Below, piece by piece: positions 44,301 to 52,573 of a stretch of DNA of 59,278 nucleotides. This stretch comes from Gemmatimonadota bacterium (GTDB lineage: Bacteria; Gemmatimonadota; Gemmatimonadetes; Gemmatimonadales; Gemmatimonadaceae): assembly GCA_028287345.1 (NCBI GenBank), contig JAQBPV010000003.1, positions 1-59,278 of the forward strand. The letters are read 5' to 3'. The notes below the pieces were generated by a model, which worked only from the letters and a program-made list of their open reading frames with translations, made no database searches and was not told the DNA's origin. Both the position numbers and the translations under genes were made by a program. Position 1 is the first letter of the stretch. Every line of letters begins with the position of its first letter.

Positions 44301-45581
44301 ATGCGCTTCGTCGTCGCCACACGGCACTTTGCCGGACTCGGATTCGCGTTGCGCCTTCAGGAAGAAGGGCATGAGGTCGTGGTCGCCTTTGCCGGCACCG
44401 ATGACCGACGTCTGGAGGAGAATTACGCACTTGTGGGGAACGGCATGGTCGCGAAGCAGCCGCTCGCGGATGTCGTTCGCGATCGCGAGTCGTGGCGTGA
44501 CGCTGTCTGGCTTTGGGACGAGAACCACTCCGTCGACGCGAACGAGTTGCTGCGCAGCGAGGGATTTCGCGTCTTCCTCGGTGGACGCTACGCCGATACG
44601 ATGGAGCACGATCGCGACGCGTGCCTCACCCTGGTTGGTGCGTATGGACTCCAGCCACCCCTTTCGCGGCCGTTCAGCGACAAGGCACTCGCCCTCGCCT
44701 TTCTCGAGGAGAACGCGTCGACCGCGTACGCCTACAAACCCGACGTCGGCGAAACCTACGAGACCTGGCTGCCACAGAGCGACAATCCCGCTGATGCGAA
44801 CCTCGAGCTTCGCCAGCATCTCCAGACGCTCACCAACACCGCCGCGTTCGTTCTGCAGGAGGTGAAGGACGGCATCGAGACCAACGTCGAGGTCTGGTTC
44901 CAGAACGGGGAGCCCGTGTTCGCGTTCATGGCGCTGGAATCCAAGCGCAAGCTTACCGGGGACCTCGGGGATTTCTGCGGGTGCGCGTTCGACTTCACCT
45001 TCGTCGTGCCGCTGGAGAGCCGCATCGTGCAGGAGAGTGTCGGCCGGCTCTTTCCCGAGTACCGGAAGATGAACTACACCGGGTTCGGCGATGCAAACTT
45101 CATCGTGTCGCGCGACGGCATCTGGTTTTTCGAGAAGTGCGAGCGCTTCGGATACAACGCGCATCCGAACCTCCTTTGGAATCTCAACCGCGCACCGCTG
45201 GGTGAGACGTTCGCAGCGCTCGCCAACGGCACGTTCATCCCCGACTTCGCACCGGGGTTCGGCGCGTCGATCACGCTGTACATGGATCATCCCGTGGCAG
45301 GAAAGGTCGTCCAGTATCCGTCCGCCGTCTCGCGCAACATCTACCCGTATGATGTCTATCGAGAGGGCGATCAACTGCTCACCGCGGGCTACTACGGCGA
45401 CGCGCTTCTGCTCGCCTGCGCGTTCGGTTACACCATTCCTACGGCGTGGGAAGCCGCAATCGAGGTCGCATCGTCCGTGAAGTTCGCCGGCCGCGCCTAC
45501 CGCCTCGACGGTGCTGGCACCGACTACCCGTCGTCACCGCTGCGCCGCTACGAAGCCCTCACCGCGATGGGCTACCTGTAG
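44301..45581 (+). CDS. PurD-like ATP-grasp ligase
   Basis: 426 residues from ATG 44301, chosen because the N-terminal strand (RFVVATRHFAGLGFALRLQE) starts there; the frame is open further up. It has the layout of phosphoribosylamine-glycine ligase: N-terminal domain, ATP-grasp with PFSDKALALAFLEE, FVLQEVKDGIETNVEVWF, KRKLTGDLGDFCG, and a C-terminal domain with the lobe GFGDANFIVSRDGIWFFEKC. The metal-binding NARFG motif of PurD is replaced by CERFGYNA, so it may use a different acceptor. No other purine gene is adjacent, which also argues against a housekeeping PurD. Confidence 0.75.
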   Translation: MRFVVATRHFAGLGFALRLQEEGHEVVVAFAGTDDRRLEENYALVGNGMVAKQPLADVVRDRESWRDAVWLWDENHSVDANELLRSEGFRVFLGGRYADTMEHDRDACLTLVGAYGLQPPLSRPFSDKALALAFLEENASTAYAYKPDVGETYETWLPQSDNPADANLELRQHLQTLTNTAAFVLQEVKDGIETNVEVWFQNGEPVFAFMALESKRKLTGDLGDFCGCAFDFTFVVPLESRIVQESVGRLFPEYRKMNYTGFGDANFIVSRDGIWFFEKCERFGYNAHPNLLWNLNRAPLGETFAALANGTFIPDFAPGFGASITLYMDHPVAGKVVQYPSAVSRNIYPYDVYREGDQLLTAGYYGDALLLACAFGYTIPTAWEAAIEVASSVKFAGRAYRLDGAGTDYPSSPLRRYEALTAMGYL

Positions 45582-45668
45582 CGCAAGCCCTTGGAGTTGA
45601 CGGCGTGCGTGATGATCTTTCGCCATGGCCGCGCGACCGCGCGGCTGTTGGTCTCTGATTGGATCGTC

Positions 45669-46148
45669 ATGCCTAACGCGTCTCGCCAGAAAACAGTCGC
45701 ACCGCCGCAGGATCCGATGATCGTCGTGCGCAACCGCGCCGATGCCCTGTATCGTGCCGCGCTCGAGTGCTGCCGCCAGCACGACCGCGCCGCCAAGCTG
45801 TCGGAAACCGAAGAGCCGGAGTTGGAGCACAAGCATCTCGACGCGCTGTGCAAGATGTGCGATAAGTCGCTCGTCGAGCTCGCCGAGGCATACTCCCAGG
45901 CTGCCGCCAACGTAATCCCGAATCGCGACGAGGAGTGGTGGCACAAGGCCAATACGCTCTGGCACGCCAGCCGGGAGTACGACCGTCGCCACTCCGGCTC
46001 CGACAAGCTTGGCAAGCGCGTTTCCGGCAACCACACCGCCATCAAGCTCGGCTCGATGCAGATGGAGTACGAGCTGGAAGCTTCCGCGCTGCTGGCACTG
46101 CGCCACGCCGCCGCATCGTACCTCAAGACGCGTCCCGGTCTCACCTGA
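45669..46148 (+). CDS. Hypothetical protein preceding a SET methyltransferase
   Basis: 159 residues from ATG 45669; a TTG at 45591 would extend it. No signal or membrane segment. A helical protein with a Cys-containing segment (LYRAALECCRQHDRAAKL, HLDALCKMCDKSL) and a long region EYELEASALLALRHAAASYL near the end. A possible small Cys/His site could bind metal. It ends with TGATG overlapping the SET gene by 1 bp. I recognise no family; the coupling suggests a shared function with the SET enzyme. Confidence 0.7.
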   Translation: MPNASRQKTVAPPQDPMIVVRNRADALYRAALECCRQHDRAAKLSETEEPELEHKHLDALCKMCDKSLVELAEAYSQAAANVIPNRDEEWWHKANTLWHASREYDRRHSGSDKLGKRVSGNHTAIKLGSMQMEYELEASALLALRHAAASYLKTRPGLT

Positions 46149-46732
46149 TGGCAACGACGAAAAAGAAGAAGACCAACGTCAAGAAGAAACCGAAGTCCTC
46201 CACGAAGAAAGCTGCCACACGCAAGGCTGGCACATCGCGCTCCGTGGCCAAGCGCGGCATCAACGCCCGCTATCCGTGGAAGGAAGAGCCCAATCCCTAC
46301 GTCGAGCTTCGCACGTCGGCCATCCAGGGCACGGGTGCGTTTGCCACGCGCAACATCAAGAAGGGCACGCGGATCATCGAGTATCTCGGACAACGCATCT
46401 CGTGGCGCACTGCCGACAAGCGGTACGACGACGATAACATGAAGCGCCATCACACGTTCCTCTTCACCGTCGACGAAAAGATCTGCATCGACGGTGCGGT
46501 AAACGGCAGCGACGCACGCTTCATCAACCACTCGTGCGACGGCAACGCCGAAGCCATCAACGAACGCAAGCGCATCTTCATCGACGCTCGAAAGAACATC
46601 AAGGCCGGCGAGGAGCTGCTCTACGACTATCAGTACGAGCGCACGGACGAGCACACCGAGGAGGACGAGAAGTTCTATGCCTGCCGGTGCGGATCTCCGA
46701 AGTGCCGCGGGTCCATTCTCGCGCCCAAGTAA
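46148..46732 (+). CDS. SET-domain lysine methyltransferase with Lys-rich tail
   Basis: 194 residues from ATG 46148 (TGATG overlap). Residues about 2-40 are extremely Lys-rich (ATTKKKKTNVKKKPKSSTKK), like a histone H1-type tail. The SET domain starts at YVELRTSAIQGTGAFATRNIKKG. Signature motifs: FINHSCDGNAE, GEELLYDYQYER, and a post-SET CRCGSPKCRGSI that may hold zinc. It transfers methyl groups from SAM to a lysine. The basic tail could bind DNA or be a self-substrate, which is inference. Confidence 0.92.
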   Translation: MATTKKKKTNVKKKPKSSTKKAATRKAGTSRSVAKRGINARYPWKEEPNPYVELRTSAIQGTGAFATRNIKKGTRIIEYLGQRISWRTADKRYDDDNMKRHHTFLFTVDEKICIDGAVNGSDARFINHSCDGNAEAINERKRIFIDARKNIKAGEELLYDYQYERTDEHTEEDEKFYACRCGSPKCRGSILAPK

Positions 46733-46745
46733 CCACACCGATCGG

Positions 46746-47630
46746 ATGCCACCAGACTCGCTGCGAATCCTGCTCGCGGGGCTGGTGGACTACGCGGGAC
46801 TCTTTCCTCCCGCCGCGCTCTCGATGGCCGAGGTCGCGGCAAACTACGCAGCGTATCGCCACTCGCCCGATGCGTGGGCACTCGGCAGGCTCGTCGTGCC
46901 GGTCGCGCGCCTGCGAGAGCTCTCCGACGTTGCCCCGCCGAGTGAGAATGGCGAACACGGTACGTGGCGCATCAGTGCACTCGTGGGTGATGACGCATCG
47001 CACGACGCCGAGCGGATCGCCGCGTGGAATGCGTCTTCGCACGGCACGCTGATCGTGGATACCGTCGAGGTACGCGCAACGTCGGCCGAGGCAATTGCAG
47101 GTCTCGCTGACACGCTGCGTGACTTCACGGTCTACGTGGAATTCCCGCTCGCTGAGGATTCGTCTTCCTATCTGGATGCCGTCGCGCGCGCCGGAGCCCG
47201 GGCGAAGATGCGGACGGGTGGCGTCACCGAGGACGCATTTCCGTTGGCAGCGCAGATCGTGCGCTTTCTCCGCGGCTGCGCCGAACGCAAGCTCGCCTTC
47301 AAGGCGACGGCGGGTCTGCACCATCCCCTGCGCGACTGCTACCGGCTCACGTATGCGCCAAATGCGCCACAGGGAGAGATGTTCGGATTCCTGAACGTCT
47401 TTCTCACGGCCGCCTTTGCACTCGAGGGTCTTCCCGAGCGTCAGCTGCTCGAGCTCGTGCAAGAGCGCAATGCGTCGTCGCTCCGGTTCACTGACGACGC
47501 CATTCGCTGGCACGACGAAGAGATCGACATTCAGCGTCTTGCGGATATCCGCACCTCGTTTGCCATTGCCTTCGGCTCCTGCTCCTTTCGCGAGCCCATC
47601 GACGACCTCCATCAGCTCGGGTTGCTGTGA
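46746..47630 (+). CDS. Conserved-looking hypothetical protein coupled to fahA
   Basis: 294 residues from ATG 46746, 13 bp after the SET gene. No signal or membrane segment. N-terminal LRILLAGLVDYAGLFPPAAL, a central VDTVEVRATSAEAIAGLADT, then ARAKMRTGGVTEDAFPLAAQ and FKATAGLHHPLRDCYRLTY, with GFLNVFLTAAFALEG. The pattern of alternating strands and helices with a GG and a His pair suggests a TIM-barrel-type enzyme, but I cannot name it. The stop overlaps the fahA GTG start (GTGA), so it is strongly coupled to fumarylacetoacetase. Confidence 0.75.
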   Translation: MPPDSLRILLAGLVDYAGLFPPAALSMAEVAANYAAYRHSPDAWALGRLVVPVARLRELSDVAPPSENGEHGTWRISALVGDDASHDAERIAAWNASSHGTLIVDTVEVRATSAEAIAGLADTLRDFTVYVEFPLAEDSSSYLDAVARAGARAKMRTGGVTEDAFPLAAQIVRFLRGCAERKLAFKATAGLHHPLRDCYRLTYAPNAPQGEMFGFLNVFLTAAFALEGLPERQLLELVQERNASSLRFTDDAIRWHDEEIDIQRLADIRTSFAIAFGSCSFREPIDDLHQLGLL

Positions 47631-48952
47631 CGCTCACCATCGACGACACGCATCGTGCTGACCTCGCGTCCTGGGTTTCGTCTGCTCAGTCGCCGTCCAG
47701 CGACTTTCCCATCCAGAATCTCCCGCTCGGGATCTTCCGCGCAGCCAATCGTTCGGATCGGCCCGGCGTGGCAATCGGCGATCAGATCCTCGATCTCGTC
47801 GCCGTAGCAGAGCAGGGGCTCCTCGACGACGACGACCTCTCGGCACTCATTCACGAATGCGAGCGTGAAGGGTCGCTCAACGCACTTCTCGCCGAAGGAA
47901 GGCTTACGTTGCGCGCCCTGCGCGCGCGTGCCAGCGCTCTGCTGCGCAACGATGGCGAGCCAGGCCGCGCTGCAGAACGGCTTCGCGTCGCCATCCTGGT
48001 CTCGATGACCGAGGCGGAGATGCTCATCCCATCGCGTGTCGGCGACTACACCGACTTCTACGCGTCCATTCACCACGCGACCAACGTCGGAAGCATGTTC
48101 CGCCCCGACAACGCGCTGCTGCCGAACTACAAGTGGGTGCCCATCGGCTACCATGGTCGCGCATCATCGCTCGTAGCGAGTGGCACACGCGTAAAGCGGC
48201 CCAGCGGTCAGACGCGCGACGACGGCGCCGACGCCCCGACGTTTGGTCCAACGCGCCGGCTCGATTACGAGCTCGAGGTAGGTGCGTTCATCGGCGCCGG
48301 CAATGCGCTTGGGCATCCTGTCGCGATAGCGGATGCCGAATCACATCTCGCCGGTCTGTGCCTCGTGAACGACTGGTCGGCGCGTGATATCCAGGCATGG
48401 GAATACCAACCGCTCGGTCCCTTCCTCGCCAAGAATTTCGCCACGACGGTTTCGCCCTGGCTCGTGACGCTCGATGCGCTGGCGCCCTTCCGCGCTCCTG
48501 CGTACTCGCGGCCAACCGGCGATCCGGCGCCCCTTCCGTATCTCCACGACGACGCGAACCAGCGCGCAGGTGCCTTTGCCATCACGCTCGAGGTGTCGCT
48601 GTCGTCCGCACGTATGCGCGACGAAGGCATGGCGCCCATGCGCGTGAGCCTCGGCAGCTTCACATCGATGTATTGGACCGTAGCACAACTCCTGGCGCAC
48701 CACTCCAGCAATGGCTGCAACCTCGAACCGGGCGATTTGCTCGCCAGCGGCACTGTGAGTGGCGAGACGAAGGATTCGCGCGGCTGCCTGCTCGAGCGCA
48801 CGTGGCGCGGTAGTGAGCCGCTCACCCTGCCGACCGGTGAAGTCCGCCGCTTTCTCGAGGATGATGACGAAGTGATCATGCGCGGCTGGTGCGAGCGCGA
48901 CGGTTTTCGTCGCATCGGTTTCGGCGATTGCCGAGGCATCGTCGGAGCGTGA
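47627..48952 (+). CDS. fahA: Fumarylacetoacetase
   Basis: 441 residues from GTG 47627. It hydrolyses 4-fumarylacetoacetate to fumarate and acetoacetate, the last step of tyrosine and homogentisate breakdown. Residues match the family: DYTDFYASIHHATNVG (catalytic His), WVPIGYHGRASS, LDYELEVGAF (metal Glu residues), LVNDWSARDIQAWEY with PLGPFLAKNF (metal Asp and Lys) and LASGTVSGETKDSRGCLLE. The N-terminal SH3-like domain is present. No homogentisate dioxygenase or maleylacetoacetate isomerase is in the window. TGATG couples it to the following DUF4403 gene. Confidence 0.95.
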   Translation: MTLTIDDTHRADLASWVSSAQSPSSDFPIQNLPLGIFRAANRSDRPGVAIGDQILDLVAVAEQGLLDDDDLSALIHECEREGSLNALLAEGRLTLRALRARASALLRNDGEPGRAAERLRVAILVSMTEAEMLIPSRVGDYTDFYASIHHATNVGSMFRPDNALLPNYKWVPIGYHGRASSLVASGTRVKRPSGQTRDDGADAPTFGPTRRLDYELEVGAFIGAGNALGHPVAIADAESHLAGLCLVNDWSARDIQAWEYQPLGPFLAKNFATTVSPWLVTLDALAPFRAPAYSRPTGDPAPLPYLHDDANQRAGAFAITLEVSLSSARMRDEGMAPMRVSLGSFTSMYWTVAQLLAHHSSNGCNLEPGDLLASGTVSGETKDSRGCLLERTWRGSEPLTLPTGEVRRFLEDDDEVIMRGWCERDGFRRIGFGDCRGIVGA

Positions 48953-50058
48953 TGGTGATGAAGCGCTTGGTCGCTGCCCTCGCCGGCGCTGGTGTCCTGA
49001 CCGCATGCGGTGGACAGCTGGCCGTTCCGGTGCCCAACCTCGAGCCGCGCACGGGTGCGATGTTGCCGCCCGCCGAGCCGGCGGTCATCGTGCTCCCGAT
49101 CTCCATCTCGTTGGGAAAGATTCGCAGCGTGATGTCGGCGCAGTTTCCCGCTGCCGACTCGCTCACCCGGTCGCAATGCATCGCGCTCGGCGGAGCCCTC
49201 TGTCATCAGTACGTCTATCGCCGCGATTCGCTCGAGCTTCGCATGAATGGCGATCGCGTGGAGCTTCTCGCGCGCTTGCGATACCGTGGACGCGTCGCGC
49301 TCGTGGGCATGCCAGGTCTCGCGAGCTGCGGCTATGCGCCAGAGGAGATGAAGCGCGCCGAGTTGCGTGCTGCCACCGCGCTCTACTGGCGCAACGACTG
49401 GCGACTCGCCTCGCGCAACACGTCGCTCGCGGCCACGCTGCCTGACCCATGTCAGGTCACGGTGCTCAAGCTCGACGCGACGCCGCTCATGCGCCACATC
49501 GTCGACGGTCAACTCGAGAAGCTGAAGCAGCAGCTCGACAGCGCGCTTCCGGCGCTCGCCGATCTGCGTCCCTCCGCCGACTCGCTGTGGCGCGCGCTGC
49601 TTCAGCCTATCGCGCTCGACTCGGCAAGCACCGTCTGGCTCAGCATGCAGCCCGAGAACATCGCGCTCGCTCGGCCGCTCGGCCGTGGCGATGCGCTGAC
49701 CACGGCACTCGTCATCACCGGTCGGCCACGCGCGTCGATTGGCGCACGACCAGCTGGGGATCGACGACCCCTCCCGACGCTCGGACTCGCGCCACCGACA
49801 GGCAGCGGCATTCACATCCCGGTCGATATCGAGCTTCCGTTCGCTGATCTCAGCGCGAAGGTTACGCAGCTGATGAAGGGGGAGATCGCCGGCAAGGACC
49901 TCACGGTGGACGACGTGAAGATCTGGGGTGTTGGCGACACGGCGGTGGTCCGCGTCGTCGTGCACGGCACCGTTCGCGGCGATCTCTATCTCCTCGGCCG
50001 CGTTCAGTACGATGCGGCGACCCGTCGCGTGCTGGTCTCGGATCCGAAGTACACGTAG
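48952..50058 (+). CDS. DUF4403 family lipoprotein, cut by an in-frame TAG
   Basis: 368 residues from ATG 48952 (TGATG overlap with fahA) to TAG 50056-50058. Lipoprotein signal with lipobox LTAC. Body features match the DUF4403 pattern: SISLGKIRSVMSAQFPA, SLELRMNGDRVELLARLRYRG, a beta-rich middle and HIPVDIELPFADLSAKVTQLM. The frame continues after the TAG with the C-terminal part of the same family, so the gene is probably broken by one base change. A paralogue without the break lies at 28704-30113. Its link to fahA is only positional. Confidence 0.65.
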   Translation: MVMKRLVAALAGAGVLTACGGQLAVPVPNLEPRTGAMLPPAEPAVIVLPISISLGKIRSVMSAQFPAADSLTRSQCIALGGALCHQYVYRRDSLELRMNGDRVELLARLRYRGRVALVGMPGLASCGYAPEEMKRAELRAATALYWRNDWRLASRNTSLAATLPDPCQVTVLKLDATPLMRHIVDGQLEKLKQQLDSALPALADLRPSADSLWRALLQPIALDSASTVWLSMQPENIALARPLGRGDALTTALVITGRPRASIGARPAGDRRPLPTLGLAPPTGSGIHIPVDIELPFADLSAKVTQLMKGEIAGKDLTVDDVKIWGVGDTAVVRVVVHGTVRGDLYLLGRVQYDAATRRVLVSDPKYT

Positions 50059-50073
50059 GCCAGCGACAACGCG

Positions 50074-50337
50074 ATGAGCCGCATCAAGGCGACGCTCGGC
50101 TCATATCGCATCAAGCGCGCATTCGATCAGGCCACCGGTCACGGCCAACTCGACGTCGGCATGCAGCTCGACTCGTTGCGTCATCAGCTTTCGGCGCAGC
50201 TCAACCGGCCACTTGCTCCCGGTGTCTCGGTCTCCGGCACTGTCGACGACATTCGCATCGCCGGCCTGGCGACCAGCGGTACGGCGTTCGTGTTGCGAGT
50301 GATTCTCGATGGCCAGGCGAAACTAAGCGTTCAGTAG
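50074..50337 (+). pseudogene. C-terminal part of the interrupted DUF4403 gene
   Basis: 87 codons from ATG 50074 in the same frame as the upstream ORF, five codons after the TAG stop. It reads IKATLGSYRIKRAFDQATG, then SLRHQLSAQLNRPLAPGVSV and FVLRVILDGQAKLSVQ, the expected C-terminal end of a DUF4403 protein (compare GLNRKIGDALTLTATVDSV in the paralogue). Either one nonsense change split a single gene, or the TAG is read through. Confidence 0.65.
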
Positions 50338-50340
50338 TTG

Positions 50341-50390
50341 GCAGTTGCCATAAGCGCGCGCAGCGCCCGCCCCGCAAGCGAAGCGCCCCG
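50341..50390. repeat. Dispersed GC-rich repeat, copy 1
   Basis: Core TTGCCATAAGCGCGCGCAG, followed by GCCCCGCAAGCGAAGCGCC. A second copy lies at 52508-52566 and a weaker one at 22606-22635. All lie just past the end of a coding gene. Confidence 0.55.
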
Positions 50391-50392
50391 CT

Positions 50393-51319
50393 TTATCTGT
50401 TGCCTGGCGTAGAATCCGGCACAATTCCGGGCGGAAACGCCACCGGCGACTTCGTCCATCCCTTCACCTTCAGCGGCTGCCCGATCCGGATCCTGTCGCC
50501 TGTGATGCCGTTCAGGGCACGGATCTGTTCAGGGGTCGTGCCGTAGAGCTTTGCAACGGACGCCAGCGCCTCGCCACGACGCACCGTGTGGTACCACTCG
50601 CGCCGGCCCTCGTGCACGCCGACGAGCCGCGCCCGGTCGCGCGCGCGGCGAGCCTCGCGGCGCTGCCAGCCGATCGCCCGCATGGTGCTGTATTTCTTGT
50701 TCAGCGCACGAATCAGAGTGTCCGCGTCGATCGCTGCGGGGGAGGGAATGCCGAGCGTCAGATGCTCCCTTGCCGACGCGATGCGAATGGCTGGCGACAG
50801 ATACATGAGGGTGCGCGTGGTCGTGAGCGCAACACTCGTGTCCACCGGCCAGTCACGCTCATCGAAGGTCGGCGGCGCGTCGGCGGGGCTGAGCGGATCG
50901 CGCGGCTGGAGCCCGAGGTAGATGATCCGCCCGCCCACCGGATTGACCGAATCACCCGGGGCATCGGTGAGGACGAGCAAACCACGCGTCGGCCGGAAGT
51001 AGTCGATCGCCGGCCGCTGCCAGACGCTGACCTTGGCCAGGACCTTCTCGTTCGGCCTGAGGGCGCTCAGCTGCAGCTCCCGCTCCGCGAACACCCTCGA
51101 GTCGCGGGGGTCGGACCGGACGGCGTGATACGCGATCTGCGCGACGGTGATGAGGGCCGCCAGTCCGATAGACCATCCGAGATACTTGATCCATACCGGA
51201 TACGAGCCGCGACGCCGGCGCCGCCGGTTGCGGCGGGGCATGGCGTCCCAGTTCGGCAGGTCGGCTACGTCGCCAGACCAGATCCCTTCGGCGGGGATGG
51301 GTTTCGGAGCGTCGGTCAC
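50393..51319 (-). CDS. LysM-domain membrane-anchored protein
   Basis: 308 residues from GTG 51319. A basic stretch (PRRNRRRRRRGSYP) precedes one membrane segment near residues 45-65 (YLGWSIGLAALITVAQIAY), so the chain is type II with the rest outside. The C-terminal LysM is clear: WYHTVRRGEALASVAKLYG, TTPEQIRALNG and RIGQPLKVKG. LysM binds peptidoglycan. The middle 170 residues (LALTTTRTLMYLSP and others) are a beta-rich domain like GerMN in outline, not assigned. Divergent from the lytic transglycosylase gene, which fits a joint cell-wall role. Confidence 0.88.
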   Translation of the reverse strand: MTDAPKPIPAEGIWSGDVADLPNWDAMPRRNRRRRRRGSYPVWIKYLGWSIGLAALITVAQIAYHAVRSDPRDSRVFAERELQLSALRPNEKVLAKVSVWQRPAIDYFRPTRGLLVLTDAPGDSVNPVGGRIIYLGLQPRDPLSPADAPPTFDERDWPVDTSVALTTTRTLMYLSPAIRIASAREHLTLGIPSPAAIDADTLIRALNKKYSTMRAIGWQRREARRARDRARLVGVHEGRREWYHTVRRGEALASVAKLYGTTPEQIRALNGITGDRIRIGQPLKVKGWTKSPVAFPPGIVPDSTPGNR

Positions 51320-51504
51320 GTGATCAGGTTCGGGTATCGGGATTAACTCACGCTAGGGAAGAACAGTGCCGCATTTTGGGCACCTTGAAACCCCAAGCCA
51401 GTGTAACGAATGTTGCAGCAGAGCTTGTCATTTCCTGCAACCCTTGTTACCGTTCTCCATCACTCATTGGCGCCGCCTCCCCGGTGGCTGCCTGCCTCGG
51501 CCCG

Positions 51505-52398
51505 ATGTTCTGCCTGACCGGAGGCTCTATTCGTTTCGCACCGATCGTCCGTCAGCTCGCCGTCGGAATCGTAGCTGCGTGCACCGTCGTCTTCACGGCG
51601 TCGCAGGTACATCCCGTGTTCCTCGGACAGGCACCCGTCGCGGGACGAGTACTCGCAGCGGCGTATCTGGACTCCGCGTCCATTCGCGCCCCGTGGCTCA
51701 GCCTTCCCGAGGCGTTGGCAATGCGGCATCCGCAATTCCAGCGCGACGTCGACGCCTTCGCCTCAGATCTCCGCGGTACCGGAAAGATCGACCCATCGCG
51801 CGCAGATTCCATTGCCGCGGTGGCGGTGCGGGAAGCATACCACCGGCGCATTCCGCCTGCACTCGTCCTCGGCGTGATGCTCACGGAAAACGACCGATTC
51901 AAGTCGCACGCGCGGTCGAATGTCGGTGCAATGGGACTCATGCAGATCATGCCGCGCCTCTGGACGCCCAATCTCGGACCGATTCTCGGCAAGAATCTCA
52001 AGGACGATGAGACCAACGTTCGTTACGGCGTCTACATCCTGAAGCACTTCGCCAAGCGAACTGCCGATTCGCTCGATGCCGGCGACGTCACCCGCATCGC
52101 GCTGCTCAACTACAACGGCTGCGTGCGCGGATCCAACACGCCCGACTGCCGCGCCTACCCCATCAAGGTCCAGCGCCACGTCGAGAACTCGGCGCGTGAG
52201 TCATGCTCGGGTCGAGCCTTCAAGGAATGCGTCTCGTTGCCCCTGTGGGCTGGTTTGCGGGACACGACGCCGCCACCGATGCCAGGTGCTTCACTCGCCA
52301 GCACGATTCCCGCGGCGAGCATGGACCGGGTACATTCGGCCCCGCGTACCACTCCGCTCTCGACCCGCTTGGGACACTGGCTCGGCGGCGCGAACTAA
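51505..52398 (+). CDS. Secreted lytic transglycosylase (SLT domain)
   Basis: 297 residues from ATG 51505; the frame is open upstream to 51376. N-terminal membrane or signal segment (QLAVGIVAACTVVFTASQ). SLT domain: ALVLGVMLTENDRFKSHARS with the catalytic Glu, NVGAMGLMQIMPRLW, DETNVRYGVYILKHF and ALLNYNGC. The usual ES after the Glu is EN here. It cleaves peptidoglycan between MurNAc and GlcNAc with anhydro formation. A C-terminal 90-residue tail is low-complexity. A perfect terminator follows. Confidence 0.9.
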   Translation: MFCLTGGSIRFAPIVRQLAVGIVAACTVVFTASQVHPVFLGQAPVAGRVLAAAYLDSASIRAPWLSLPEALAMRHPQFQRDVDAFASDLRGTGKIDPSRADSIAAVAVREAYHRRIPPALVLGVMLTENDRFKSHARSNVGAMGLMQIMPRLWTPNLGPILGKNLKDDETNVRYGVYILKHFAKRTADSLDAGDVTRIALLNYNGCVRGSNTPDCRAYPIKVQRHVENSARESCSGRAFKECVSLPLWAGLRDTTPPPMPGASLASTIPAASMDRVHSAPRTTPLSTRLGHWLGGAN

Positions 52399-52415
52399 GC
52401 ACCAGCGGACAACAA

Positions 52416-52456
52416 GAAGGGGGCGCGGTCATATGACCGCGCCCCCTTCCTTGTTT
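52416..52456 (+). terminator. Strong intrinsic terminator, 16-bp perfect stem
   Basis: Stem 52416-52431 / 52434-52449 is perfectly paired, followed on the + strand by CTTGTTT and, read on the minus strand, by TTGTTG, so it can work both ways. It ends the transglycosylase transcript; on the other strand it lies 118 bp past the end of the 52574-53374 gene. Confidence 0.85.
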
Positions 52457-52507
52457 CGATCTTTCAGTGACTACTTCGCTCGACCGTGCGTGAAGAAACT
52501 GCAGGCT

Positions 52508-52566
52508 CTTGCCATAAGCGAGCGCAGCGAGCGCCCCGTAAGCGATGCGCGAAGCGCGAGCGCCCC
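52508..52566. repeat. Dispersed GC-rich repeat, copy 2
   Basis: Core CTTGCCATAAGCGAGCGCA, then GAGCGCCCCGTAAGCGATGC. It lies between the terminator and the stop of the 52574-53374 gene. See copy 1 at 50341-50390. Confidence 0.55.
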
Positions 52567-52573
52567 TGACTAC

